A program made the translations under genes and the position numbers. From the NCBI GenBank assembly GCA_031278495.1, contig JAITKG010000175.1, positions 1 to 16,637 of the forward strand: 16,637 nt of DNA, written 5' to 3'. Shown in pieces: positions 1 to 6,970 of the stretch; position 1 is the stretch's first letter, and every line of letters starts with the position of its first letter. The notes below the pieces were generated by a model, which did not search any database, was not told the DNA's origin, and worked only from the letters and a program-made list of their open reading frames with translations. This DNA is from Prevotellaceae bacterium. GTDB lineage: Bacteria; Bacteroidota; Bacteroidia; Bacteroidales; UBA932.

Positions 1-153
1 GTGTCGTCGTTCCTGAACTGGCCGTTTATGGTCAGCGGCATGTCTATCAGCATTTCGTTTTTGGTGTGCGCGGCCACCGGCATCTTCTTCGGGTGGTACC
101 CCGCGCGCAAGGCCGCCTCTCTCGACCCCATCAACGCCCTGCGGTATGAGTAG
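1..153 (+). CDS. C-terminal end of a MacB/FtsX-type ABC transporter permease (partial)
   Basis: The frame is open from base 1 to a TAG at 151-153, giving 50 residues of a protein that begins outside the window. It holds a final hydrophobic membrane segment (around residues 7-30) followed by ARKAASLDPINALRYE. The pattern 'A-x-LDPI-ALRYE' is the hallmark C-terminus of MacB-like permeases with an FtsX domain. Such permeases work with a LolD/MacB-type ATPase to move lipoproteins, peptides or drugs through mechanotransmission rather than classical transport. The nearby LytS/LytTR pair is a common neighbour of such transporters in Bacteroidetes, but here a toxin-antitoxin pair separates them. The family is clear; the substrate cannot be told. 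Confidence 0.88.
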   Translation: MSSFLNWPFMVSGMSISISFLVCAATGIFFGWYPARKAASLDPINALRYE

Positions 154-182
154 ATGATGTGATGATGTGGTGATGTGGTGAT
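153..182. repeat. Short GATGATGTG/GTGATGTG tandem repeat after the permease gene
   Basis: Directly after the stop codon, 8-9 base units (gatgatgt, gatgatgtg, gtgatgtg, gtgat) follow one another. The reverse complement reads as 'cacatcatcacatc' words, which resemble the 'cacatcttcacatctt' words at 8152-8180. It looks like the AT-rich tail module of the intergenic repeats described elsewhere in this window, without the GC-rich header. Confidence 0.55.
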
Positions 183-190
183 TTCAGGAT

Positions 191-221
191 TTTGATAATA
201 CGGGCAAAACCCGTACCTTTG
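191..221 (+). promoter_or_regulatory. Promoter of the toxin-antitoxin pair with an embedded inverted repeat
   Basis: TTTG at 191-194 and TACCTTTG at 214-221, separated by 19 bases, match the Bacteroidetes -33/-7 consensus. Between and overlapping them is a perfect inverted repeat, TACGGG (199-204) / CCCGTA (210-215), with a 5-base spacer. Its right arm covers the first two bases of the -7 box. Type II antitoxins commonly repress their own operon from such a site, so this is a candidate operator. The antitoxin ATG follows at 242. Confidence 0.72.
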
Positions 222-241
222 TGATATTAATGTAATGTATT

Positions 242-451
242 ATGGAAACATCTGCTTTATACCAAAAAATTCACCGTTTGCCGTTGTCCAAGCAGCAGGT
301 GGTGTCCGACTATGTGGAATTTTTGCTGAGCAAAAGCCGCAAACGCCCTGCAAAGAAACCCCATCCGCGCGCCGGTTATATGAAAGGCACACTTATCTAC
401 ATGAGCGACGATTTTAACGAGCCGTTAGACGACTTTAAGGAGTACATGTAG
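242..451 (+). CDS. VapB-like antitoxin, DUF2281 family
   Basis: A 69-residue protein. The N-terminal part, ALYQKIHRLPLSKQQVVSDYVEFLLSK, is a short amphipathic helical segment typical of DUF2281 antitoxins. The middle is basic (residues 31-45). The C-terminal tail, with DFNEPLDDFKEYM, is acidic and is the usual toxin-binding end of this family. Its TAG stop (449-451) is followed immediately by the ATG of the PIN-domain gene at 452, so the two are almost certainly cotranscribed and translationally coupled. The protein should neutralise the PIN toxin and may bind the inverted repeat in the promoter. An overlapping frame starting at 235 is not credible. The family assignment rests on the tail motif and the neighbour. 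Confidence 0.82.
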   Translation: METSALYQKIHRLPLSKQQVVSDYVEFLLSKSRKRPAKKPHPRAGYMKGTLIYMSDDFNEPLDDFKEYM

Positions 452-841
452 ATGAGAAATATGTTGATAGATACGCAATCGTTTATCTGGTTCATGGAAG
501 ACAGTAAACATCTTCCGGCAACCGTCCGGGCGCTCATGAATGATAGTTGTTATCAACTCACGATTAGCATGGCTTGCTTATGGGAGATGACTATTAAAAT
601 GAGTTTATCGAAACTTGCGCTATCGGCCGACATTGCTACTATAATGAACGAGGCGAAGGCAAATGGTTATCAATTTCTGTCAATAGAGCCGGCACATCTG
701 ATTACGTTGTCTGCGCTGGAGCCCATTCATCGCGACCCATTCGACAGGATAATGATTGCACAGGCCATTACCGAGAATATGCCCATCGTTACCTCCGACA
801 ATGTTTTTAAACAGTACCCGGTAAAACGCCTGTGGAAATAG
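452..841 (+). CDS. VapC-like PIN-domain ribonuclease toxin
   Basis: A 129-residue PIN-domain protein, the usual length for a VapC toxin. The metal-binding acidic residues are visible: D7 in MLIDTQSFIWF, E45 in CLWEMTIK, D95/D98 in HRDPFDRIMIAQA, and D116 in IVTSDNVFKQYP. The HRDPFDR and TSD motifs place it near the Sll0205-like PIN subgroup. These toxins are Mg-dependent RNases that cut tRNA or other RNA when freed from the antitoxin. The gene abuts the antitoxin with no gap and ends 4 bases before the ATG of the sensor kinase gene, so transcription may read through into the regulatory pair. All catalytic positions look intact, so it is probably active. The RNA target cannot be read from the sequence. 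Confidence 0.88.
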   Translation: MRNMLIDTQSFIWFMEDSKHLPATVRALMNDSCYQLTISMACLWEMTIKMSLSKLALSADIATIMNEAKANGYQFLSIEPAHLITLSALEPIHRDPFDRIMIAQAITENMPIVTSDNVFKQYPVKRLWK

Positions 842-845
842 CGTC

Positions 846-1901
846 ATGAAAACCCCTAACACATACGGCACAGCCATGAACTACCGCTCGGCGGTGCTGT
901 TTGCGCTGGCCATCAGCCTTACCATGCATGTGCTGAGCAGCATTATGTTTTTCTACCGGCGGGGAGCCATCATGCCGGGAAATACGCCAATGCCCGACTT
1001 TGATGCGTTTCCCCTTTTGATTTCAACAATCACCACGTTCCTCTTTACTTTTTTGCTTTACCTTATCAACTTTGCATTATTGAAATTAGATAAACAGAAA
1101 TCCTCAAAAATGTTGCTGCTTATAGGCTGCATGATAGTTGCCACCACCATGCTAAGTTGGATTTTTACGTTTATTCATACCCTGTTGTTTGACTATGGCA
1201 AGCATCCCGAACGGGCGTTTTTTGGCGGGCTGATGCGCGATTTTTCTACGGCTACGATTGTGTTTTTTTCCTCGCAAATCGTATATGCCAATGCCCGGCG
1301 CAACCTGATAGCCCTTGAAAACGAAGCGCTGAAAGCCGAGAACGAAAAGACGCGCTACGAAGCGCTGCGGCAGCAGGTCAATCCGCACTTCCTGTTTAAC
1401 TCGCTCAACACGCTCAACGCAATTATCAAAACCGACCCCAACAAGGCGCAGCAATACGTACAGGAACTTTCCTACATCTTCCGCTACACGCTGCAAAACG
1501 AAGACGTCATCACGCTCGACGAGGAACTGAAATTCACGGAAACCTATGGCTCGCTCATGCAGATACGCTATGGCAGCAGCCTGCAAATCGACATGGACGT
1601 CCGTCCGGAATACCGCTCATACCACATCATTCCGCTTAGCCTGCAAACGTTGGTAGAGAACGCCATCAAGCATAATATCATCAGCCGTCAGCAGCCGCTC
1701 GCGGTGCGGATTTTCACGGAAGACAGCCGTCCGGCGATAACAGTGTCCAATCCGCTGCAACAGCGGAAGACGCCGGAAGACGGCGAAGGCGTCGGGCTCG
1801 CCAACCTCGCCGAACGCTACCGGCTCAAATGGCAACAGGACATCGCCATTTGCTGTACGGACAATACATTCAGCGTAACCATCCCCCTGAAGAAAATATG
1901 A
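846..1901 (+). CDS. LytS/AlgZ-type membrane sensor histidine kinase
   Basis: 351 residues. Four hydrophobic segments (about 14-36, 57-79, 88-114 and 133-148) form a membrane sensor with no large extracellular domain. A charged helix (155-175) leads into the His_kinase domain (PF06580 type), with the phospho-acceptor H181 in NPHFLFNSLNTLNAII. The N-box is LQTLVENAIKH (267-277) and the glycine-rich ATP loop is GEGVGLANLAERY (about 313-325). The kinase passes phosphate to the LytTR regulator, whose ATG overlaps this gene's TGA in an ATGA junction. An alternative start at ATG 876 would drop ten polar residues and leave all membrane segments intact. No promoter is visible in the 4-base gap after the toxin gene. 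The signal sensed is unknown; an adjacent MacB-like permease suggests cell-envelope or peptide stress. Confidence 0.92.
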   Translation: MKTPNTYGTAMNYRSAVLFALAISLTMHVLSSIMFFYRRGAIMPGNTPMPDFDAFPLLISTITTFLFTFLLYLINFALLKLDKQKSSKMLLLIGCMIVATTMLSWIFTFIHTLLFDYGKHPERAFFGGLMRDFSTATIVFFSSQIVYANARRNLIALENEALKAENEKTRYEALRQQVNPHFLFNSLNTLNAIIKTDPNKAQQYVQELSYIFRYTLQNEDVITLDEELKFTETYGSLMQIRYGSSLQIDMDVRPEYRSYHIIPLSLQTLVENAIKHNIISRQQPLAVRIFTEDSRPAITVSNPLQQRKTPEDGEGVGLANLAERYRLKWQQDIAICCTDNTFSVTIPLKKI

Positions 1902-2659
1902 AAGCGGTGATTATAGAAGACGAAGTAGTGGCGGCGCAAGCGTTGGCGTCATTGCTCGAAGAACTGTATCCCGACATCACCGTACCGGCTACGCTGCAAT
2001 CGGTGGAAGAAAGCGTGGAATGGCTACAGGCGCACGCCGCGCCCGACCTGCTCTTCATGGACATCCACCTGTCTGACGACTCTTCGTTTGCCATCTTCGA
2101 CAGGGCGACGGTAACCTGCCCCGTGATCTTCACCACCGCCTACGACAAGTATGCCCTGCGGGCGTTTGAGGTCAACAGCATTGACTATTTGCTAAAACCC
2201 ATTCATCCGGCAGATTTGCAGCGTGCAATTGAGAAGTACCGGAACCTGTCGGGTGCAAAGGGCATTGACAATAGCGCGCTCGCGGCGCTCTTTGAGCGCA
2301 TCCGCAAAGAAAAGGCGGTATATAAATCCTATCTGCTGGTGTCCGACAAGGACAAGCTGGTGCCGTTGGCGGTAAAGGATATTGCCTATATTTATATCGA
2401 CATAAAGGCGGTGGTGGCGGTAACGCACGACAAGCGTCGCCATTACCTTACGCCGTCGCTGGACGAGTTGATGGAGCAACTGGAGCCGGCGGCTTTTTAC
2501 CGCGCCAACCGGCAATATATTGTAGCGCGCGCTGCCGTAAAGGACGTCAGCGCGTGGTTCGGCAATAAGCTGGCGATAAACCTCACCGTGCCTGTTCCCG
2601 AAAAAATTTACGTAAGCAAAGCCCGCACGAAAGAATTTAAAGAATGGCTGACGAAATGA
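1898..2659 (+). CDS. LytTR-family response regulator
   Basis: 253 residues starting MKAVIIEDEVVAAQ, a receiver-domain beta strand with the acidic pair. A longer reading to 1829 would only add out-of-family residues read through the kinase gene, so ATG 1898 is chosen; it forms an ATGA overlap with the kinase stop. The receiver (1-115) has phospho-acceptor D55 in LLFMDIHL, the conserved Thr in IFTTAYDKYALRAF, and K100 in IDYLLKPI. The C-terminal part (about 150-250) is a LytTR DNA-binding domain: LVSDKDKLVPLAVKDIAYIYI, then FYRANRQYIV near 225, and a closing PVPEKIYVSKARTKEFKEWL. It would bind paired direct repeats upstream of target genes, perhaps the upstream transporter. Nothing unusual. Confidence 0.94.
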   Translation: MKAVIIEDEVVAAQALASLLEELYPDITVPATLQSVEESVEWLQAHAAPDLLFMDIHLSDDSSFAIFDRATVTCPVIFTTAYDKYALRAFEVNSIDYLLKPIHPADLQRAIEKYRNLSGAKGIDNSALAALFERIRKEKAVYKSYLLVSDKDKLVPLAVKDIAYIYIDIKAVVAVTHDKRRHYLTPSLDELMEQLEPAAFYRANRQYIVARAAVKDVSAWFGNKLAINLTVPVPEKIYVSKARTKEFKEWLTK

Positions 2660-2750
2660 ATTATGAAGTTAGAGGATCGCTTCGCGCGGGACACGCTTTA
2701 CACTTTACGTTCCTGCGCCAGCCATTTCAACCGGGACATTAAAATTTTCG

Positions 2751-2758
2751 TACCTTTG
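2751..2758 (+). promoter_or_regulatory. Likely recQ promoter (-7 box)
   Basis: TACCTTTG fits the Bacteroidetes TAnnTTTG -7 element. No clean TTG lies at the usual -33 distance. It sits inside the longest possible recQ frame. If it is real, transcription would begin near 2762-2766, which rules out the upstream ATG at 2663 and supports a TTG start at 2777. Confidence 0.6.
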
Positions 2759-2776
2759 CAATATACGTTTGTTCGG

Positions 2777-4684
2777 TTGGACATTTTTCACAAAATATTA
2801 CAACAATATTGGGGTTACGGTGATTTCCGCGCTTTGCAGGAAGACATTATCCGCGAGGTGTACGAAGGGCGCGACGTATTGGCGCTGATGCCGACTGGCG
2901 GCGGGAAATCCATCACGTTCCAGGTGCCGGCATTGGCGAAAGACGGTATTTGTTTGGTCATAACGCCGCTCATCGCCCTCATGAAAGACCAGGTGGAAAA
3001 CTTGAAAAAACGCGACATAAAAGCGTTGGCTATCCACTCCGGCATGACGCGCAAGGAAATTGACATTGCGTTCGACAATGCCATATATGGGCAGTATAAA
3101 TTCCTGTACCTCTCGCCCGAACGCTTGGGAACAGAGCTGTTCCAGATGCGCGTGCAGAAAATGAACGTAAATTTGCTGGCGGTGGACGAAGCGCATTGCA
3201 TTTCGCAATGGGGTTATGATTTCCGCCCGTCGTACATGGAAATTGCCCATGCGAGGAAATGGCTGCCCGGCGTGCCGGTACTGGCTGTTACTGCTACGGC
3301 TACGCCGGAAGTAGCGCGGGATGTAATGGATAAACTGGGATTCCGTAAACCGAATTTATTGCAGAAAAGTTTTGAACGGAAGAATTTAATTTACGTCGTG
3401 CGCGAGGCGGAAGATAAAAACACCCAGTTGTTGCGTATTTGTAATGGCGTGCCGGGAACGGGCATAGTGTATGTACGCAGTCGCGGGAACACGCAGGAAA
3501 TAGCCGCATTTTTGAACGCCAACCAAATCAGCGCCGACTACTACCATGCCGGTTTGAGCGCTGAAATCCGCCATGCCAAACAGGATGACTGGAAACAGGA
3601 CCGTACGCGGGTAATGGTTTGTACCAACGCTTTTGGCATGGGCATTGATAAACCCGGCGTCCGTTTTGTGGTGCATGTGGATTTGCCCGACAGCATTGAA
3701 GCCTACTTCCAGGAAGCAGGGCGCGGGGGGCGCGACGAAAAAACGGCGTATGCCGTGCTGTTATATAATAATACCGACAGTCAAAAGGCGGCGCAACGGT
3801 TACGTACCACATTCCCGCCGGTAGAAACCATCCGGGAAGTATACCAGCGGATTTACATGTATTTCAATATCCCTTACGGCGCAGGCAAAGGAAGCGTTTT
3901 TAATTTTAGCCTCATGGATTTTTCGGTACAAAATAAAATTCATTCACTCACGGCATACAATGCCCTGCAATGCTTGCAGCGCGAGGGTTACTTGGAACTC
4001 ACCGACGAGCTGGATAATCCGACGCGCGTCTATTTTACGGTAAACCGCGACGGACTGTATAAAGTGCAAATAAATAACGAAGCATTAGACCGCTTTATCC
4101 GTTGCCTGTTGCGGGCTTACACCGGTGTATTTACTAACTTTGTGCCGATAGACGAACTTTATTTGGCGAAGTTAATGGATGTGGATGTAGCGGTAATTAA
4201 CGATTACCTGTTGCGGTTGTCGCGCATGCGGGTGATTGATTATATTCCTAAAAAACGAACGCCGCTGTTGCTGTTCAACGAAGAACGGCTGGACGAAGGA
4301 AACTTGCGCATATCCAAAGAAAACTACGGCGACTTGAAAAAGCGTTATGAACAGCGCACGAAAGCCATGTTGCATTATGCCGCCAATGCAGCGCAATGCC
4401 GCAGCCGGCAACTGCTTGCTTACTTCGGCGAAACCGGCGCCGCCTCGTGCGGACGTTGCGACGTATGCACCGGGCAGAGCGCCGCGGAGGTAAGCAATTA
4501 TAAATTTAATTTATTATCGGGAAAAATAAAGACGCTCATTTCCGGAAATGCGCTAACCCTTACGCAGTGCGTCAACAGCATTGCTTCCAATCCCGACGAT
4601 ACCATTAAGGTCTTGCGTTGGTTGATAGACCACGATGAACTGTACGAAACCGATGAAGGATTTCTTCAGATGTATGATCGCTGA
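2777..4684 (+). CDS. recQ: ATP-dependent DNA helicase RecQ
   Basis: A 635-residue 3'-5' DNA helicase for recombination and replication-fork repair. The chosen start is TTG 2777, because family similarity begins at (M)DIFHKILQQYWGYGDFRALQ and a promoter box lies inside the longer frame from ATG 2663 (673 residues), whose extra 38 residues look like non-coding sequence. Helicase motifs in order: the Q-type FRALQEDII (18-25), Walker A PTGGGKS (39-45), DEAH box VDEAHCISQWG (136-146), AVTATATPEV, then in the second domain FGMGIDKPGVRFVVH and QEAGRGGRDE with the arginine finger. A zinc site is formed by C541, C558, C561 and C564 (QCRSRQ...CGRCDVC). A short winged-helix-like tail follows and no clear HRDC domain is seen, which is common in Bacteroidetes RecQ forms. 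It appears to be a single-gene transcript ended by the downstream stem-loop. Confidence 0.95.
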   Translation: MDIFHKILQQYWGYGDFRALQEDIIREVYEGRDVLALMPTGGGKSITFQVPALAKDGICLVITPLIALMKDQVENLKKRDIKALAIHSGMTRKEIDIAFDNAIYGQYKFLYLSPERLGTELFQMRVQKMNVNLLAVDEAHCISQWGYDFRPSYMEIAHARKWLPGVPVLAVTATATPEVARDVMDKLGFRKPNLLQKSFERKNLIYVVREAEDKNTQLLRICNGVPGTGIVYVRSRGNTQEIAAFLNANQISADYYHAGLSAEIRHAKQDDWKQDRTRVMVCTNAFGMGIDKPGVRFVVHVDLPDSIEAYFQEAGRGGRDEKTAYAVLLYNNTDSQKAAQRLRTTFPPVETIREVYQRIYMYFNIPYGAGKGSVFNFSLMDFSVQNKIHSLTAYNALQCLQREGYLELTDELDNPTRVYFTVNRDGLYKVQINNEALDRFIRCLLRAYTGVFTNFVPIDELYLAKLMDVDVAVINDYLLRLSRMRVIDYIPKKRTPLLLFNEERLDEGNLRISKENYGDLKKRYEQRTKAMLHYAANAAQCRSRQLLAYFGETGAASCGRCDVCTGQSAAEVSNYKFNLLSGKIKTLISGNALTLTQCVNSIASNPDDTIKVLRWLIDHDELYETDEGFLQMYDR

Positions 4685-4703
4685 AGCCGGAAACAATTCA
4701 CAG

Positions 4704-4776
4704 GCTAATGTGACTGATTATTTAATGTGGCTAATTAGGCTGGCGCAGGCATAATTGGTCACATTAGCATATTTTT
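4704..4776 (+). terminator. Long stem-loop between recQ and comF, probable terminator within an intergenic repeat
   Basis: The arms are 4704-4721 and 4751-4768. The outer 11 bases (GCTAATGTGAC / GTCACATTAGC) pair perfectly and the inner seven pair with two G-T wobbles; the loop is 29 bases. A run of five T (4772-4776) follows the right arm. This fits an intrinsic terminator for recQ. The loop holds GGCTGGCGCAGGC, and the reverse complement of the element resembles 8237-8277, so it also belongs to a dispersed repeat family. Confidence 0.62.
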
Positions 4777-4787
4777 CAGAAAATAAC

Positions 4788-4795
4788 TACCTTCG
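4788..4795 (+). promoter_or_regulatory. Weak candidate comF promoter (-7 box)
   Basis: TACCTTCG differs by one base from TAnnTTTG and ends only 5 bases before the comF ATG at 4801. If used, the transcript would start at or almost at the start codon. No good -33 element was found. Confidence 0.35.
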
Positions 4796-4800
4796 TATCC

Positions 4801-5526
4801 ATGAAATTCACAGCTATCCTGCGACACTTTTTCGGACTGTTGTATCCCAACCTTTGCGAGGTTTGCGGTCAAGCGCTGGGCGGCGGGGAATGTATTTGCT
4901 GTTTGTCGTGCCTGTATCATTTACCGCGCACCAACTACTGGAAAGAGCCGGGCAATCCGGTAGAACAAATCTTTTGGGGGCGCGTGCCGGTAGAACATGT
5001 GTGCGCCTTGTTTTTCTTCAGCAAAGGCAGCCGCTACCGGAAATTACTGCACAAGTTAAAGTATAAAGGCAAGCCGGAAATCGGCGTAGAATTGGGGCGG
5101 CAGTTGGGCAGGGAATTAAAAAATGCGCCGCTCTACCAATGTATAGACGCTATTATCCCGGTGCCGTTGCATCCGGCACGGCAACGCCGGCGCGGCTACA
5201 ACCAAAGCGAACGGATAGCCGCAGGTATTGCGCAAATAACCGGTTGGAAAGTGGACACGTCGTCGCTTGTCCGCACGCGGTTTACCGGAACGCAAACGAG
5301 CAAATCCCGGCAGGAGCGTTGGGAAAACGTGTCGGGCGCATTCGCTGTTCGGAACGCCGCCGCGCTAACCAGCCGCCATGTGCTGCTGGTCGATGATGTG
5401 CTGACCACCGGCGCAACCATTGAAGCATGTATCCTGGAATTGCAAAAAGCGGCGGATTGCAAAACGAGCGTGGCAACGCTGGCTTGTACGAAAAAAACGG
5501 CGTCGCCCGTTTCCGGCGGCCGCTAA
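4801..5526 (+). CDS. ComF family protein (phosphoribosyltransferase-like)
   Basis: 241 residues. The N-terminus carries a zinc-ribbon-like cysteine set: C19/C22 in LCEVCG and C31, C33, C34, C37 in CICCLSC. The mid-protein motif IIPVPLHPARQRRRGYNQSE (118-137) is characteristic of ComF. The PRPP-binding loop VLLVDDVLTTGATIEA (194-209) shows a type I phosphoribosyltransferase fold. Homologues (ComFC) are needed for single-strand DNA uptake in naturally transformable bacteria, but many Bacteroidetes carry the gene without known competence, so the role here is open. The start gives the standard N-terminus. Its TAA shares two bases with the stop codon of the convergent membrane-protein gene, leaving no room for a terminator between them. 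Confidence 0.9.
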   Translation: MKFTAILRHFFGLLYPNLCEVCGQALGGGECICCLSCLYHLPRTNYWKEPGNPVEQIFWGRVPVEHVCALFFFSKGSRYRKLLHKLKYKGKPEIGVELGRQLGRELKNAPLYQCIDAIIPVPLHPARQRRRGYNQSERIAAGIAQITGWKVDTSSLVRTRFTGTQTSKSRQERWENVSGAFAVRNAAALTSRHVLLVDDVLTTGATIEACILELQKAADCKTSVATLACTKKTASPVSGGR

Positions 5527-6527
5527 CGCCTGCGCCTGCCGGCAGCGACCGACGCCCATGAAACCACGCCCAGCACAATCATCATCACCGCTTGCGTTTC
5601 GTGGGAAATGGTGGCGAACACTACGCCATGATTTTGCGGAATGCCATAAATGGCAAACAAGGCGAGCGAAATAAAAAAGTGATAAGCGCCCATACCGCCC
5701 TGCACCGGCGCAACCCATCCCAAACCGCCGACAACCATCAGGAACAGCGCATCGATACCGGCAAGGGCTTGCGTTTCGGGCATCGCCTTCATCATCATGA
5801 AAGCCTGTAGCCAGTAAGCCACCCATAACAGTACGGTGTAGAGGAAGAATTTTTTGCGTTCCTGCAACCGGAATCCGGCGCGTAACCCGCCATACAGCCC
5901 GGTCCATATTTTTTTCAGCTTGGCGCCCGGCGTCCGGCGTTCGATTTTTTTCCGGAAAACAATTGCGGCGATAACCAGTAACGCAATGCCTCCGGCTATG
6001 CCGTACAACACAGCGTGGTTTCCGCCCGTGAAGCGTTCCGCAAAGGGTTGCCATAAATAGGCATGGAGGAAATTTCCAAATATTTCGAGCCGGAAAAATA
6101 CTACGGAAATAGTGATAAGCAACAAACATACCATATCGAAAAACCGCTCCATGACTACCGTTCCCAAAGAAGATTCAAAAGGGATTTTTTCAGTTCGCAG
6201 CAATGCGCCGCAACGCACAACTTCTCCCATGCGCGGTAGCGCAAAGTTAGCAAGGTAGGTAAGCATCACCGCATCATAAGTATGTTTGAACGACGGGCGG
6301 TATCCCAGCGGTTGGATAATAAATTGCCAACGGCGTGCGCGGAAAACAAATGCGGCAAAACCGGTGAGCATGGATGCGGCAATCCACCAGTAATTGGCGC
6401 TCTGCAAGCCTTCCAGCAGTTCACGGAACGAGATATCCTTGAAAGAAAAATATAATAACGCTCCTGTAATGGATAAAAACAATACATATTTGCCGGTAGT
6501 GGCGATTATTTTTTTCTTCGTTGCCAT
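5523..6527 (-). CDS. Lysylphosphatidylglycerol synthase TM-domain / flippase-like membrane protein
   Basis: 334 residues with about eight hydrophobic segments, starting at residues 13-28 (YVLFLSITGALLYFSF) and ending near 308-325. The family signature of LPG_synthase_TM (PF03706, formerly UPF0104) is seen in VFRARRWQFIIQPLGY, YLANFALPRMGEVVRCGALLR and SSLGTVVMERFFDM. The motif GGLGWVAPVQGGMGAYHFF near residues 266-284 is also typical. It has only the membrane domain and no aminoacyl-transfer domain, so it is more likely a lipid flippase-like or lipid-modification partner than a lysyl transferase. It is the last gene of a - strand run after panC and panD, 29 bases from panD. This gene order is frequent in Bacteroidales, but a functional tie to pantothenate is not established. 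Confidence 0.88.
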   Translation of the reverse strand: MATKKKIIATTGKYVLFLSITGALLYFSFKDISFRELLEGLQSANYWWIAASMLTGFAAFVFRARRWQFIIQPLGYRPSFKHTYDAVMLTYLANFALPRMGEVVRCGALLRTEKIPFESSLGTVVMERFFDMVCLLLITISVVFFRLEIFGNFLHAYLWQPFAERFTGGNHAVLYGIAGGIALLVIAAIVFRKKIERRTPGAKLKKIWTGLYGGLRAGFRLQERKKFFLYTVLLWVAYWLQAFMMMKAMPETQALAGIDALFLMVVGGLGWVAPVQGGMGAYHFFISLALFAIYGIPQNHGVVFATISHETQAVMMIVLGVVSWASVAAGRRRR

Positions 6528-6556
6528 AAGTGAAATAACTGTAAAGGGGGTTTACT

Positions 6557-6919
6557 CTATTGTTGGGTGCGTACTATTTTATTTGTCCGCGAGTCGGGCA
6601 AAACGATTGCCGGCGTGAAATCCCGCGCCTCTTCGGGGGTCATGGAAGCATAAGCCATGATGATGATTAAATGTCCGGGGGCGGTTTTGTGCGCCGCCGC
6701 GCCGTTGATACCGATTTTCCCGCTGCCGCGTTCGCCTTTCAGCACGTAGGTATCGAAACGTTCACCGTTATCGACGTCGGCGATGGTTACTTTTTCGTGC
6801 GCCACCAAATTTGCCGCGTCCATTAAATCTTCGTCAATAGTAATACTGCCGATGTAATGCAAGTTGGCTTCCGTTACCACCGCGCGATGTATTTTTGATT
6901 TTAATAATTCGATTTGCAT
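6557..6919 (-). CDS. panD: Aspartate 1-decarboxylase proenzyme
   Basis: 120 residues, the normal length. PanD makes beta-alanine from aspartate for pantothenate synthesis and matures by self-cleavage, forming a pyruvoyl group. The cleavage site is G24-S25 in LHYIGSITIDEDLMDAA. Other conserved residues are visible: K9 in LLKSKIHRA, R54 and Y58 in GERFDTYVLKGERGSG, and the NGAAAHK loop. It lies 51 bases downstream of panC on the same strand, and its product is the second substrate of PanC, so the two steps are coregulated. There is no sign of truncation. Confidence 0.97.
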   Translation of the reverse strand: MQIELLKSKIHRAVVTEANLHYIGSITIDEDLMDAANLVAHEKVTIADVDNGERFDTYVLKGERGSGKIGINGAAAHKTAPGHLIIIMAYASMTPEEARDFTPAIVLPDSRTNKIVRTQQ

Positions 6920-6970
6920 AAATTTTCGATTTCTAATTTAATTTCTGATTTCCTGTGCCGGTACTTTTTA

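Noticed and set aside
242..451. A CRISPR or phage origin for the repeats at 153-182
   Set aside because: The units are 8-9 bases without spacers, so they are a simple tandem repeat and not a CRISPR array.
5365..6129. A 254-codon - strand frame overlapping comF and the membrane-protein gene
   Set aside because: It is a shadow of two well-supported genes, with arginine/cysteine-rich content and no domain.
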